Part shown: positions 14,078-25,793 of the stretch, piece after piece
Layout of the letters: each line of letters starts with the position of its first letter
Numbering within the stretch: position 1 is the stretch's first letter
From: Cylindrobasidium torrendii FP15055 ss-10
Taxonomy: Eukaryota; Basidiomycota; Agaricomycetes; Agaricales; Physalacriaceae
Direction: 5' to 3'
Assembly (NCBI GenBank): GCA_000934385.1
Contig: KN880436.1
Location: 62,001 to 126,000 of the forward strand
Length of the DNA: 64,000 nucleotides
Position numbers and translations under genes: made by a program
Notes under the pieces: model-generated
The model's input: only the letters and a program-made list of their open reading frames with translations
Told to the model about the DNA's origin: nothing
The model's database searches: none

Positions 14078-15427
14078 CTTGAAGAACAGTACCGTCAGCA
14101 GGCGCAAGAAGAAAAATGCAGGCCACGCACCGTTGAGCGCTCAGTCCAACTTTAAGCAGGCTGATAAGGGACAGTAACCAACTTATCAGCGTCGAGGTCG
14201 CCACTCGGTGTTGATTTGTTAGTTCCGGAATTCGTTCCAGACTATATAATCCATTGAGTACTGGGTCAGGGTCGTCCGCGAGATTTGATTAGAGTGGGTA
14301 CTTGCGCCAGCTTGCCAGCCGCGAGAACTTTGAAAACGCCAAGTACGCAAGCGAGGCGGGATAGTACGATGATATTGGTATTTGGAATATGTCTAGTCTG
14401 TATATGGTGGAAGTCGGAAGAAGAGAAGGATAGGTTTTTTCGGCATTAGTAGTTGAAGAGTGAGTGGTGGGCGACGGCAACCTGCGCTCTCAGCAGTTTG
14501 ACACGACGCAGCGGAAGCAGATCATAATCCGCCTCGCTCGGCGCGGCCGACGCTGCTTATCAGTCATTTGCGCATTTCACTCTTGTTGAACGATGCCCCT
14601 TGATAATTACAGATAATAATTCACTGCGGTCAAACAAGGGGCCTGTCAGTATTGATACATACCCCCCGGGCATCAACCCTGACAATCACCTAGTCAAAGC
14701 CCAGGGCAAGCAGAGCAGAAAGCAGTTCCCCCATTCTCAGAGTTACCGCGACTATCTGGGCTTTATTGGTGCTACTTTAAATTCCCTGAAATTAAGGTTA
14801 AAACGGCCGTTCCTCGTTGCAGTAATCATTGTCCCACTGCACAAAGAACGAGGCATCACCTTGCAATGTGTGCAAACAGCGCAGGCAAGCAGTAGTCAAT
14901 CAGAGCCTCTATGAGTGGTACTAATGGCCTGACCTCATTTGCTTCAAAGCATACCACATTTGGACGCACGAACACGAGGCTACCATCGGACCCGGTAGCA
15001 CAACCAACCCTGGGGTAAGCGTCGGCCTTGCATAACTTGTCATGCGTTACAAGCTACGTCTCAAGTGTATAGTAATACTGAGCAACACGTTGACGCGCAA
15101 GTGGCCATCACTGAAAGAGACACGCATTTGCTCGGAGCCATTCAATAGTATTATTAGGGTGCTTGTTACACCCATATAAATGCTAAAGGCTCGTTTAAAA
15201 TCTCCCTGACAGCTACATAAAATTACGGAGGTTATTCAGGTCTGATTCTGGGGCATACAGGGTGCTTTCAAATATTTGGCCACAAAATCGGCACCGCGCC
15301 GGCATGTAATCTCGATCAGCCTCTTGTGCTTAGCCTTAGACGACCACGTCCATCTACTTATACCCCACGCGTAAAGCGTACTTTTATCCGATTTTTCACG
15401 CGTCTTCATCACTCCTTAAATTTCATC
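14078..15427. other. Gene-poor intergenic stretch between divergent genes
   Basis: About 1.35 kb contains short open frames only. Part (14590-15300) is AT-richer than the flanking genes and has TTTAAA and TAAATT runs. The last 100 bases are the likely promoter of the first MYND gene. No repeat family or RNA gene is visible. Confidence 0.5.
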
Positions 15428-17231
15428 ATGGCCTTTGGTTCCGATATGTTCACTCTGGATTCACTCATGTTCTGCAAAGCACACGGCAATGAATTCTGTA
15501 ATCACTGCTGCTGCGACCACCGTATGTGCAACAATATCCTGATTCAAGACGAATACCCTCAGTCGCATCTGAAATTGTCCGACGTATGTTTCATTTTGGC
15601 TTCGGGAATCCGCTCACAGATACCAGGATCGCACGCCTATCTCGAACATCTGGGGACTATGCGGTCCCGTTAAGCTGGGAGTCTCTCCTCAAGATGGCGA
15701 AGATATTTATGGGTGCAAGACCCACAAGCTCGAGGAATGTAGAGAATGCTTTAACTGGGTAGAGATCATGAAGAAAACGGAACACAAAAAGAAGTCTGTG
15801 CGCAAGGTGCGCGATAGGACACAGCTCCTGGAATTCCTGCGCGTTATGGGAGCACCATTCCCTCAAGAGACCAAGCTGAAGGATGCAGAACTCGAGAAGA
15901 GGTTGACAAGCGCGATCACGTCTTGCCAGAACCTAGGGTCATACGGCGCCTCTTCCATTGATCCCTCCAAGCTTCCGAAATGGCCTGTAAGTCTCGTCAT
16001 CACCCATTATAAAACACCTTTTCATTCGCTCCAAGTCAAATGATAGTGCCGTGCAATGTATGCGTCGTTTCGGTAGCATTGCCGAAGCGATGGAATACTT
16101 CGACGAGAACGGCAACATGCGCCCTGCCCGCCAGCTACCTCCCGACAACGCACTCACGGATGCCCGCCAAAGCATGATGCACCTGGTAAAGAACTTTGGG
16201 GAAGGAAGAAAGACGTTCATTCTTCAGGATGAGGCGAGCACCGAGGCCATATGTGTGCGGGTACGTCTTTTGTACACTACCAGACATCCCTACACTCACA
16301 CAATTCGGTTGTACAGACTCTTGACATCCTCAAGTTGGACAAAGACACGCCTCTTGTTCTTTTGATCTACGAACTAGGATCGTCATCGTCTCCTTCTGAA
16401 TCAACGCTTGACTTTGTAACTCAAGAGATGCGCAACAAGTCTCTCGGGCAACTTAGAGCCACGGTCGAAGAGCAAGCACTGTTCCGCAAACTCCTCGCTG
16501 ACAATAGCATTCGCGTCTCGCCGTCTTACAAGCCGAAGAAAGAACGTCACGAACGCACATTTAAGCTCAGTTTCATTGTACCGGTCGCGCGACTCTCCCA
16601 GGTGGAAAGTGGTCGCATCACTCGCAATCTTGGATGCATTCTTTGTGGAGAGAAGGCGGACAAGAGATGTTCCCAATGCCTCTCCATATCATATTGCAGC
16701 GCCGGTAAGCTCCGCTAGAAATCGTGCCGTAGTTTGCTCACCGAAGAGTCACTAGAATGTCAAAAGTCGCATTGGAAGGAACACAAGACGATGTGCAAAT
16801 CGCTCAAGGGCGGGACCTGGGCTCCCCTCATCATCAAGACCGAGATGAACATCAATGGCCAGCGCGCCGTCGCCGACATGTACAGTTATCACGCACCCAT
16901 GTCCAAGCTAGGTGTCATCGACGATAGCAGAGACCATATCGACGGCATCCCGGAAAATGCTCATGGCGACCAACCGTTCATAATCAAGCTGCAACGCCCC
17001 ATGGATCCGCCAGGCGCCCGTATCCCAGGGCCCATGCTTGTGTATGACCGTCAACGCACGTTTAAGGCGTACTCGACGGCTGTCGACAACTCTGCAACCT
17101 TCACACGCTTTATTGATAGCATCAAGTCGACCGCAAACACCCTGAAGGCATATCGGTGGGCAAGGAGGGTGGGGAGCCACGAATTGAGTGTTTGCCTGGA
17201 TAGAGAGCCATCTCCAGTGCCTACGTGGTAA
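15428..17231 (+). CDS. MYND-type zinc-finger protein, copy 1
   Basis: Five exons (15428-15583, 15627-15986, 16036-16260, 16317-16704, 16747-17231) give 537 residues. A MYND finger begins CILCGEKADKRCSQC and ends after an intron with CQKSHWKEHKTMC, with all seven Cys and the His present; MYND fingers bind proline-rich partners. Upstream, at residues 16-27, lies C-x2-H-x4-C-x2-C, and a second copy of the same spacing follows in exon 2 (CKTHKLEECREC). The middle (LDILKLDKDTPLVLLIYELG) and the C-terminal region (LSVCLDREPSPVPTW) are shared with the inverted copy downstream. I do not know the function; it is probably a nuclear or cytoplasmic adaptor. The two genes face each other tail to tail. Confidence 0.88.
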
Positions 17232-17737
17232 AGGCGCTGGACGCCGTTGATTGTCTGGGATCGAAGGCCTCGGGGAATGGAAACTTGAACCGAATTGGCC
17301 GTTAACATTGTAATTGTATCATACCTGCACAACTGTTTTTCTGATTTGTCTGTGCTAGAGTGTATCACTTTCCCTTAGTCTTTGGGTATCTTAAATGACT
17401 AGAGTGGTACCACAATTCATCGTCTCAGCTAGTGCAGAGCAGCCAGGATAATAATGGTAGCTCTAGTTGAGCTTTAGAGGGAACAGATTGGGTATGTACT
17501 TAATCAAGTTCTTCCTTGGTGTTTGTCATCCGGCCCGAGGCCGACCGTGCTTTGTGGTTAAAAGACTGACAAAATTTAGGTCGCGTTACCAAGAAAACTA
17601 CACGGTGAAAATAGCTATATATCGCGAAATGATATTCTCGAACGCCGTGTTTTGGGAATGTATGCGCCACGTCTGTCTTGTTGGAACTGATACTAGAACG
17701 GCGGGGATATCCTCTACCGTGAGCTACTCGCTCCCTA
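17232..17737. other. Intergenic between two convergent MYND genes
   Basis: About 505 bases separate the two stop codons and must carry both 3' ends. I see no gene and no long inverted repeat; the duplication does not extend visibly past the stop codons. Confidence 0.55.
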
Positions 17738-19675
17738 TCACCACGTAGGTAGCGGAGATGGCTCCCTGTCCAAGCACACACTCAGTTCGTGAGGCCCAAC
17801 CCGTTTCGCCCATCGGTACACTTTCATTCTGCTCGCACTTGAGCGTATCTCATTGATGAACTGCCCATGATTTCCAGGGTTTTCTGGCGCCGTCGCGTAG
17901 ACCTTGAAGCTGCGTTGGCGGTCGTAAATCATGATAGGCGCAAAGGCCGTATTAAAGAGAGAGTTGTCCCCTTTCAGCATAGATGGTGTATTGCTAGGGT
18001 ACTCTGTCGGCGTGAGTGGTTTCTGCAGCTTGACGATGAAGGGTTGGTCGGGGCCATGGACATCCGGGGGTACTCCGTCGTTTTCCGGCAAAGCAGTCGC
18101 GTTGGTGCCCATAGGAATAGGAGAGTGGGTGCTGAACGTTGCGACGTGGAGTTGCTGCCCGTCAACCTCGAACCTTGTCGTGATTCTGAGAGGAAGCCAC
18201 TTGCCACCCTTGAGTGATTTGCACATGGCTTTGTGTTCTTTCCAGTGAGCCTTTTGACATTCTGGTACAGCTTGGTCAGTATGGGGTGGTTTGCGCAAGT
18301 GAAAAAAATAACGCACCGCGACTACAGTACGACGTTGAATGGCACTGTGCACACCGGTTTGCACCTTTTTCACCGCAAAGAACGCATCCAGTGTTATGCA
18401 TGATGCGACCGATGTCGACTTGCGAAAGCGGCAAAATGGGTGCAATGAAGCTGACAACGAATGCTTTCTCGGACTTCTCTTTCTTGGGCTTATAAGCCGC
18501 GGCAAGGCGACTTGCGTTGTCCGCTAATATCTTACGCAGGAGCGCCTGCTCTTGAATATCGGCTTTAATGGTCGGTACTGCCTTGATGTTTTGGTCGACG
18601 AGGTTCTGTACGAATTCCCTAGTGTTGTCGACTGGTTCTGACGAGGATCCGGTTTGATAGACCAGTGTCACAATAGGGGTTTCGTCCTTGAGCTTGAAAA
18701 TTTCGATCACCTGAAAAATGAGAGGATGTAGGGGCGAGGCAATGGAGGGCGTACTCGGACGCATATAGCTTGTGTGCTCTCGCTGTCTTGGATAATACAC
18801 GAGGCATAGCCTTCCCCAAATTGCCTTACAAGTGCAAAAATCGTTTGGCGAACGTCCATCAGAGTGTCGTGAAAGAGAGGATAGGCCTCTGCGCCTGGGC
18901 TCGTCTTGGGGTTGGAGAGATTCAAGGCTTCGGCCATGCTTTGACGGCTCACACACTCCACCGCTTTCTTGAGGGACTGAACGATGTTCAGTAAACGGGT
19001 GATACGAAGCTGACAACACTCACAGGCCATTTGGGTAGCTCGATTGGGTTTATTTGTGAAGGAAGGCATTGAGCAGACTGGACCGCCATAGTCAACCTTT
19101 TTTCTAGGAAGTCGTCTTTGAGCTTGGTGGTGGCCGCAAATGTTGCGCCCATGGAGTGCAAGAGACCGAGGACTTGCTTCCGGTCGTGAACTTTGCGCAC
19201 TTGTTTCTTTTGTTTTTGCACGTTTTTGACGATATCTACCCAATTGAAGCAGTCTGGGCAGTCGTCGCGCTGATGTACGCTGCACGCATAGAACTCGTAC
19301 CAACGCGTGGGATGTATGCGTCCAGTCGGAATAGGGTTGTAAGTCCCGAAGACGGAAGATACTGGTGTTCTACCCTGAGAAAACGCGTCAACAACATGCC
19401 TCCGCGTCGTGAAAGCCACGCACATCTGGATCTTCAAGCGGACAAAACACCTTGAAGTAGTTTGGAATACGTCCTGTGATGACTTCGTTGTTCAATTTGC
19501 GATGGTCCGTATAGCAATAATTGCAAAATTCGCTGCCGTGGTCCTTGCAGAATACGAACCCCGAAATGACCACTTGCATCGAGTTGAATGCCTTGATAGC
19601 TTCTTCGTCACTGCCTTCAAGGATCGTTTCTACATCTTTCATCTTCTCCAAGAAATCGGCGGAAAAGGAGGCCAT
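17738..19675 (-). CDS. MYND-type zinc-finger protein, copy 2 (inverted paralogue)
   Basis: Five exons (19675-19451, 19374-19024, 18976-18755, 18710-18317, 18270-17738) give 574 residues and align along their whole length with the plus-strand copy. The MYND finger is CVLCGEKGANRCAQC followed across the intron by CQKAHWKEHKAMC. The two C-x2-H-x4-C-x2-C modules are also kept (CKDHGSEFCNYC and CSVHQRDDCPDC). All four introns sit at the same places as in copy 1. The protein is longer because of insertions, chiefly one of about 20 residues before the conserved MIYDRQRSFKVY. The C-terminus LSVCLDREPSPLPTW is nearly identical. This is an old inverted tandem duplication: the proteins are clearly diverged but both look functional. 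Confidence 0.88.
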
Positions 19676-19853
19676 GTTGATGAAGGTTTGGAAAGAGTTG
19701 GCTAGTAAGTGGCTTCATGTCTCATGAGTGTTGCGATCACGTTCAATGCATTGGTGATCTGCCGAGCGGCACCGTTTGCCGGGCTGTGATTGCAAAAAGC
19801 CCGAGATCAAATTACCCCGCACTCGTCATTGAACGAGCACGATCTTTTGAACA

Positions 19854-22752
19854 ATGTTGACCTCGACTCGACAACGCGCTGCATCCCTCCGCCGAGTTTG
19901 CCCTGCCGCACAGCTGCGAATTGTACGACGGAATGAGCCGGCATCGCGCCTACGCCCTTCGCCAGTGCCCTCCACGCCGTCCGCCATCCGAAGCTTCCAT
20001 CGCTCAGTCCAACTAGCTCAGGCCACTCGTACGCGTTGTTCTCGTAGCCCCCGCGCCTCACCAAAACATTTTATCCAGCAATACACCGCCCTCCTGCCCG
20101 CCGCCCTCACTTTGACAAGATTCTCATTGCGAATCGGTGCGTTGTGGTTGCCCGCCCACCGGATCTTGAAGTTCATATGACCACAGCGGCGAAATAGCTT
20201 GTAGGGTGATCAGAACGGCGCGCAAACTTGGCATCAAGACCGTCGCGGTGTATAGCGAAGTCGACCAGGATGCGCTCCACGTCCGTTTGGTGCGTCTGCA
20301 ATTCGCTGCCCAATGCTCGAATATTAATCCCCATCCAGGCCGACGAGGCGTACTGCATTGGCCCAGCACAATCCTCAGAGAGTTATGTGTGTAACATGCC
20401 GTGACATTGTCTGTTTTGCTGACGCAAAGTACTAGCTCAATATCGACAAGATAATCGACGTTTGTCGGCGTAGTGGGGCACAAGTACATCTTTCATCTCG
20501 TGGTGTAACACAAAGCTTACCGCACGCACATAGGCCGTACATCCAGGGTGCACAACGTGTGCAGCAACGTACTACACATAGCTAACATGTCTCAAGATAC
20601 GGATTCCTGAGCGAGAACTCTACATTCGCCAAACGACTCGACGAGGAAGGGATTGTGTTCATTGGGCCACCCGCGAGCGCCATTGTCAGCATGGGATCCA
20701 AGAGGTGCGTGAAACCATTGCATATACCTAACCTTTCTGACTGATTACAGCGAGTCCAAACACATCATGATTTGTACGTCCGCGCCGATTTAATGCAAGA
20801 CAGTGCCCTCATCATCCTTCAGCGGCTGGTGTCCCATGCGTACCAGGATATCATGGCTCCAATCAAGATCCCGAATTCCTCTACGAGCAAGCAAAGCATA
20901 TAGGTCAGCCTTCCTCATCCCCATCCCTTCATATCCTCATGAGTCTCAGGTTTCCCCGTCCTAATCAAGGCTATCCACGGAGGAGGTGGAAAAGGCATGA
21001 GAACTGTTACTGAGGATACCAAGGACGCATTTTTAGAGGGTCTGTCGTCGGCAAAGCGGGAAGCACTCAAAGGGTTTGGCAATGACATTGTCCTCATCGA
21101 GAAGTACATCGAACGACCGAGGCATGTTGAGGTTCAAGTGTTTGCGGACACGTTGGGCAACGTCGTGAGTTTATGGGAGCGTGATTGTTCAGTGCAGCGG
21201 AGGAACCAGAAGATTATTGAAGAGGTATGCAAAGGGCTATATCGTCCACTGATTGAAAGCTCACAAAGACCCCCCAGGCGCCTGCACCAGGATTGACACC
21301 GGAACTCCGCCAGGAATTGGGCGCGAAAGCCGTTGCTGCTGCAAGAGCAGTGAGCTACGTTGGGGCTGGGACAGTCGAGTTCATCTTCGATAATGATACT
21401 CAGGACTTTTTCTTCATGGAGATGTGAGTTTGAAGATGCTTATTGTCTGTTTCTGGTACTGAGCTTCTTTAGGAATACGCGTTTGCAAGTCGAACATCCT
21501 GTCACCGAGATGATTACAGGTCTTGACCTTGTTGAATGGCAACTTGAGGTCGCTGCGGGCAACGCTCTCCCGCTCGAGCAATCATCAATACCAATGATTG
21601 GCCATGCATTCGAGGCTCGGATTTACGCTGAGAATCCGCGCAACCAATTCCTTCCCGATTCTGGTCAACTGCTCTACCTCTCGACGCCTCCTCCAACACA
21701 CACATTCGCACCGACATATAGCTCAGGCGAGGACATCCAGCCTTCACTCCGCATTGAACAAGGTTTTGAACAAGGCGCGCAGATTGGAGTGTTCTATGAT
21801 CCAATGATTGCCAAGGTGGTCACCCATGGGAGGGACAGGACAGAGGCATTGAGGGTCTTGCGGAAGGCGTTGGAACAGTACCATGTCGTGGGTCTTTCGA
21901 CAAACGTCGAATTCTTGAAGACATTGGCTGGAAATCAAGCTTTCATTGACCGGGAGCTCGAGACTGGCTTCATCAAGGTGCGTCTCGAAGTCTTGCCTTG
22001 GTTACCCTGCTTATGCTGGTATACAGAAACACCACGATGAGCTCTTCCCACCTATCAAGCCCTCTACGGACGAGACGTATGCGCTTGCAGCGTTGTATAT
22101 CATCCTCCAGAATGTCCCGAAATTGGACGGGACACCATGGACAACCTTGGGCGCGAAGCGATTCAGCGGCGATGTTGAAGAGCGGATAATCACCTTGCAA
22201 GAAGATTCTATCGAAGCTGAACCCGTCGCAGTGGCCGTCAAGTATGCCGGATTGGACCAGTTCGACATTACTGTGAAAGGGAGGACGTTCACTGGTGTAT
22301 CGGCCAGTTTGGTCTCACCGACATCGTTGCGCGCACGACTTGGGGACGCGTTCATGAATGTTACGGCGGTATCACAGAAACCATCGGCCATGGTACCAGC
22401 ATCAGCAGCGCACAACACGATGGAGAAGATCCACATGTTTGTTGATGGAGAGAAGACGACTTTGGTAGTCCCATCGCCGAAATGGTTACTGTCATTGGGG
22501 GAAGATGTGTTGAAAGCGGGCGCCAAGGGAGCATTGAGGGCGCCGATGCCGAGTTTGGTTGTTGAGGTCAAGGTGAAAGTGGGAGACAGGGTCGAGAAAG
22601 GCCAAGCGGTGGTAATCTTGGAGAGTATGAAGACAGAGACGGTGATGAGGGCGGATGCTGCAGGTGTGGTGAAGGCAGTCGGATGCAAGAATGGGGAGAT
22701 GGTGGAGGAGGGAAGGGAACTTGTGGATGTTGAACTTGAAGCCAGTGAATGA
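19854..22752 (+). CDS. MCCC1: 3-methylcrotonyl-CoA carboxylase, biotin-bearing alpha subunit (mitochondrial)
   Basis: Leucine breakdown enzyme that carboxylates 3-methylcrotonyl-CoA with a beta subunit in the mitochondrial matrix. Thirteen exons sum to 766 residues, close to the family length. An Arg/Ser-rich presequence (residues 1-65) is followed by the biotin carboxylase domain: [27 protein letters not shown], the ATP-grasp loop [22 protein letters not shown] and [13 protein letters not shown] with its catalytic Arg/Glu. The C-terminal biotinyl domain carries the modified Lys in ESMKTET, about 35 residues before the end. Exon 6 (20534-20547) and exon 8 (20751-20773) are only 14 and 23 nt. 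Propionyl- or pyruvate carboxylase is less likely because there is no carboxyltransferase domain and the length fits MCC. No beta subunit lies in the window. Confidence 0.95.
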
Positions 22753-23260
22753 GTGGCGCATAATGTAGGGATGTCCCAACGAAATCTGAAAGCCATTTCA
22801 AATCATACTCTCGTAGCGCGGGAGGTGGATTCTACAATGTGAGCAAGGGCGGGAAGTTGAACGTTGAAAGACAATGCCAAGGCATACGCGAGGAACTCGA
22901 ATCAAAGGGCAGATAGCGTCATATTGCAACGTAAGGGAAGATATGTAAAAGATGTACCAGGAAAAAAATCGACATGCCGTTTTCTCAGAGTGTCAAAACG
23001 ACACTTCCTAGACTGGGTTGGTCTTGGGACTACAGGACAAGTCTAAAGACTTCGTCTCTGGCACTGTCACGACGGTGGAGAATTCTACATCGAGCAGCGT
23101 GGCATGATCCCGTGAAGAAAAAAAGCGATCAGAGCAGAGACAAGGTTTTTATACTCCGGAGCGTTAGGGCCGGTTTTTCCCACGGTGGCCCCGGGAAAGC
23201 GCTTGTATGAGAGTGTGCCGGCGGCACTCCAAAAAACCTAGAGGGAACGACGAGGAGGAT
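22753..23260. other. Intergenic stretch
   Basis: The 508 bases between two same-strand genes are purine-rich from 22830 to 23260 (many GAGGA, GAAAAAA and GGGAAG runs), unlike the pyrimidine-rich promoters elsewhere. No gene is visible. Confidence 0.5.
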
Positions 23261-24187
23261 ATGTTAAAGTCGTGTTTTGCGCAAGGTATGTCTCTACACA
23301 TTTCTCTTACCCACTTGCTCCCAGCTCATTGTGCATAGCGACGCGCTCTCTCGCGTCCACAAGCTCTCATTCTTTCATACACACGTCCGTTGTCCTCCGG
23401 GCGAGAGCTGAGGATGTCTCCCGTCGCCTGCGCCGAGAAGCAAAGTACCAACGCCGGATGGAAGAGAAGGCGAATCTACCGAGCCCCATCCTTGGGACGC
23501 GCCCGGGGGACGACGACAAATGGCTCAACTGCGACCTTTCCAAAGTACTCATTGACGAGTCCATTCTAGTGGACGAGCCCAAGCCCAATATCACCGAAAC
23601 CCAAGTTGGCACGATTCCAGTACCTCAGCTGCTCTCGTATGGCATAACGGAGGCGGAAATTCCGCTGTTGTTCAAGACCCTTCCTGAGGTGTCCTCGACG
23701 CGCGAGCTTCTCTCGCGAGAGTCTGCTGACCCAGCCTCCATCCTGCGTATGAGTGCGAACCCATTCAAGACGGAGCAAACAAAAGCCGGCATGTTCGCCG
23801 CCTCGGTCGACCTGCGCAACGCCAACCTGGAGGGCATTCATTTCGTGAACCGTAACAGGATAATTCGAGAGTTTTCCACGGAGGAGAATCCGTTTGATCC
23901 AGGGAGAATAGAGGTCCAAGGTGCGCTCTCAGGGCTCAGTGCGCTCCATTGTAGCTTACGCGCATCTAGCTGCTATCCTTACCTACCGGATACGCAACAT
24001 GCACAGACATATGACTATGAAGCGACACAAGAAGGATGTTGCATCGAAGCGCCGCATCCGAGAGCTTGTGTATCACCGCGCCCGAGTGCTCAAGTACTTG
24101 AAGCGTATGGACATGTTGCGTTACGACGTTGCGTTGACCCGTCTTGGATTAGAGCCCGGCGCTGTCGAGGGAGAGCTCATGGTGTAA
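23261..24187 (+). CDS. MRPS28: Mitochondrial small-subunit ribosomal protein uS15m
   Basis: Three exons (23261-23285, 23339-23920, 23970-24187) give 274 residues. The 25-nt first exon supplies the ATG (MLKSCFAQ) and joins in frame to a Ser/Thr-rich presequence (TRSLASTSSHSF). The S15 domain lies at the C-terminus: LTYRIRNMHRHMTMKRHKKD, then KRRIRELVYHRARVLKYLKR, which are the helices that bind the three-way junction of small-subunit rRNA; the Arg/His/Lys positions are kept. The ~190-residue region before it is fungal-specific and acidic at first. The final intron sits just before the S15 fold. The protein belongs to the mitoribosome; the yeast equivalent is Mrps28. Confidence 0.88.
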
Positions 24188-25793
24188 CTTACATACTCAA
24201 GAACCTTCTTCTAGGAATATAATAATCCTTGTCCTCGCGACTACCCATCAACTAACATCACCATGGTCTGCCAGTGGTCTGCATCTTAGCACCGGACATT
24301 GGCGGTGGGGCGCGCAGTACCCGGGAAAATGGAGCGGTACGATACCGAAATGATTGAGAATGCAGGCTGTATTTGAGCAAATAGTACGCTTACGGCTATC
24401 TCTCCAAAGTCGTGCACTCTAGCGTCAAAGACTCAGAGCTATCAGAGTGTTCAAACAGTTTGTTACATAGCTTTAGTAAGAAAGGGTAAGCACCTGGCGT
24501 GGTCGTAACGTGTGGTAGCAAGACTATATAGCTATCTACAGATAGGTGCGCACTGTAGTTCCATTCCTACGTCTCGAACCTCGGCCTCATGTATTGCGTC
24601 GAGCACTGATCACCCAAATAACCAGTCCTTCACATTCTGCAGAAATCTTATTCAAAGAAACTCCTAGGGGGTCTAGTTTCCTACCGGGACGCTTTTGCAT
24701 ATGCAAGGCCAATGCAACGACTTAGTCAATGTTCCTCCGGTGTATGCTCACTAGTAACAATCCAAGAACTCACATCCATGACCTTAGATCTTGTCAATTG
24801 AGTTTGCCACCGTGACGACTGGGAAATGCTGCTTATCAACAAACTGATTGGTATGCATTCCGCACTCAGTAGATGGCACCCGGAACGATGGCGGTGGTGC
24901 GGTACCTACTACCCAGAGACTCAGACTCAGAAAATGGAGCGGTGACGGTACCTGGAGGCTGCACGGTACGATAATCCAAAAAAAGAAAGTAATATATGAT
25001 GGCCTGGTGTTGCATCTAACTCACCCCTCGAAATCATGACGCTCACAAGCTTGTGCATACTGAGTTGAGTATTTCGACGCATCATTTCCCGGTGGCTCCG
25101 TTCCAACAAGCGAATGGATTATAGAGCAGCGCTGTCACTGGCCGTGGCCCGTGACCGTGTGGTCGGCGATCGGCGCGATCTTGCACATCAAAATTCAAAC
25201 GTTCAACCTCGCATGATCTCTGGCAATCTTTAGGTAACTACAGCCATTCTGCTTCTACGGCTCTCTTATTACCTAACAATACACCGACTCTGTGGAGTCC
25301 AAGCACGCCGCAAGTTCTTCTGAGTCGGGATAGGCTCAAAATTTGCCCTCGTGGTCCTACATTTATGCAAAAAACTGGGGAGAAAACACACTCAATGGGT
25401 CGTATGTAATAGTACAAACCACGAACCCTACCTTGCGCGCCGTAGGTGTACATGCAAGATGCGAAGTGTCTCAATGCTTTGGACTACAATCTGTATCTGC
25501 GCGCATTCTGTGCAGGGTTTCGGCGTATTTGATTTGGCGCTACCATATCAAACATGGTGACGCGATATAGTGATATAGTCACTTGTCCTGGCGCCCCGCT
25601 TTATTGAACACATCAAGTCAAGTGGAAAGTGCCCCACGTCCATCACTAGCACCCGGCGGAACCACAGTATTCGAATCGATCCGGGCGCGTCTGCTGCCGT
25701 CGTTTCGCGCTAGCTTGTACACCAACAACTTGTGCATGCCTACCTGTTGATTCGGAGGCTCGCTTGGTAACTTCGCTCCCAACCATCGCGTCC
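24188..25793. other. Gene-poor stretch with short dispersed repeats
   Basis: About 1.6 kb has no gene I can support. A 13-base word, AAAATGGAGCGGT, occurs at 24326-24338 and again at 24931-24943, and GGTACGATA follows each at varying distance. CTCAGACTCAG-type doublets also occur near 24917-24930. This may be the remnant of a small inserted element. The last 200 bases are the probable promoter of the RhoGEF gene. Confidence 0.45.

Noticed and set aside
22011..22796. 261-codon open frame on the minus strand inside the carboxylase
   Set aside because: It is antisense to the well-supported last exon, has no domain, and its composition mirrors codon bias of the real gene.
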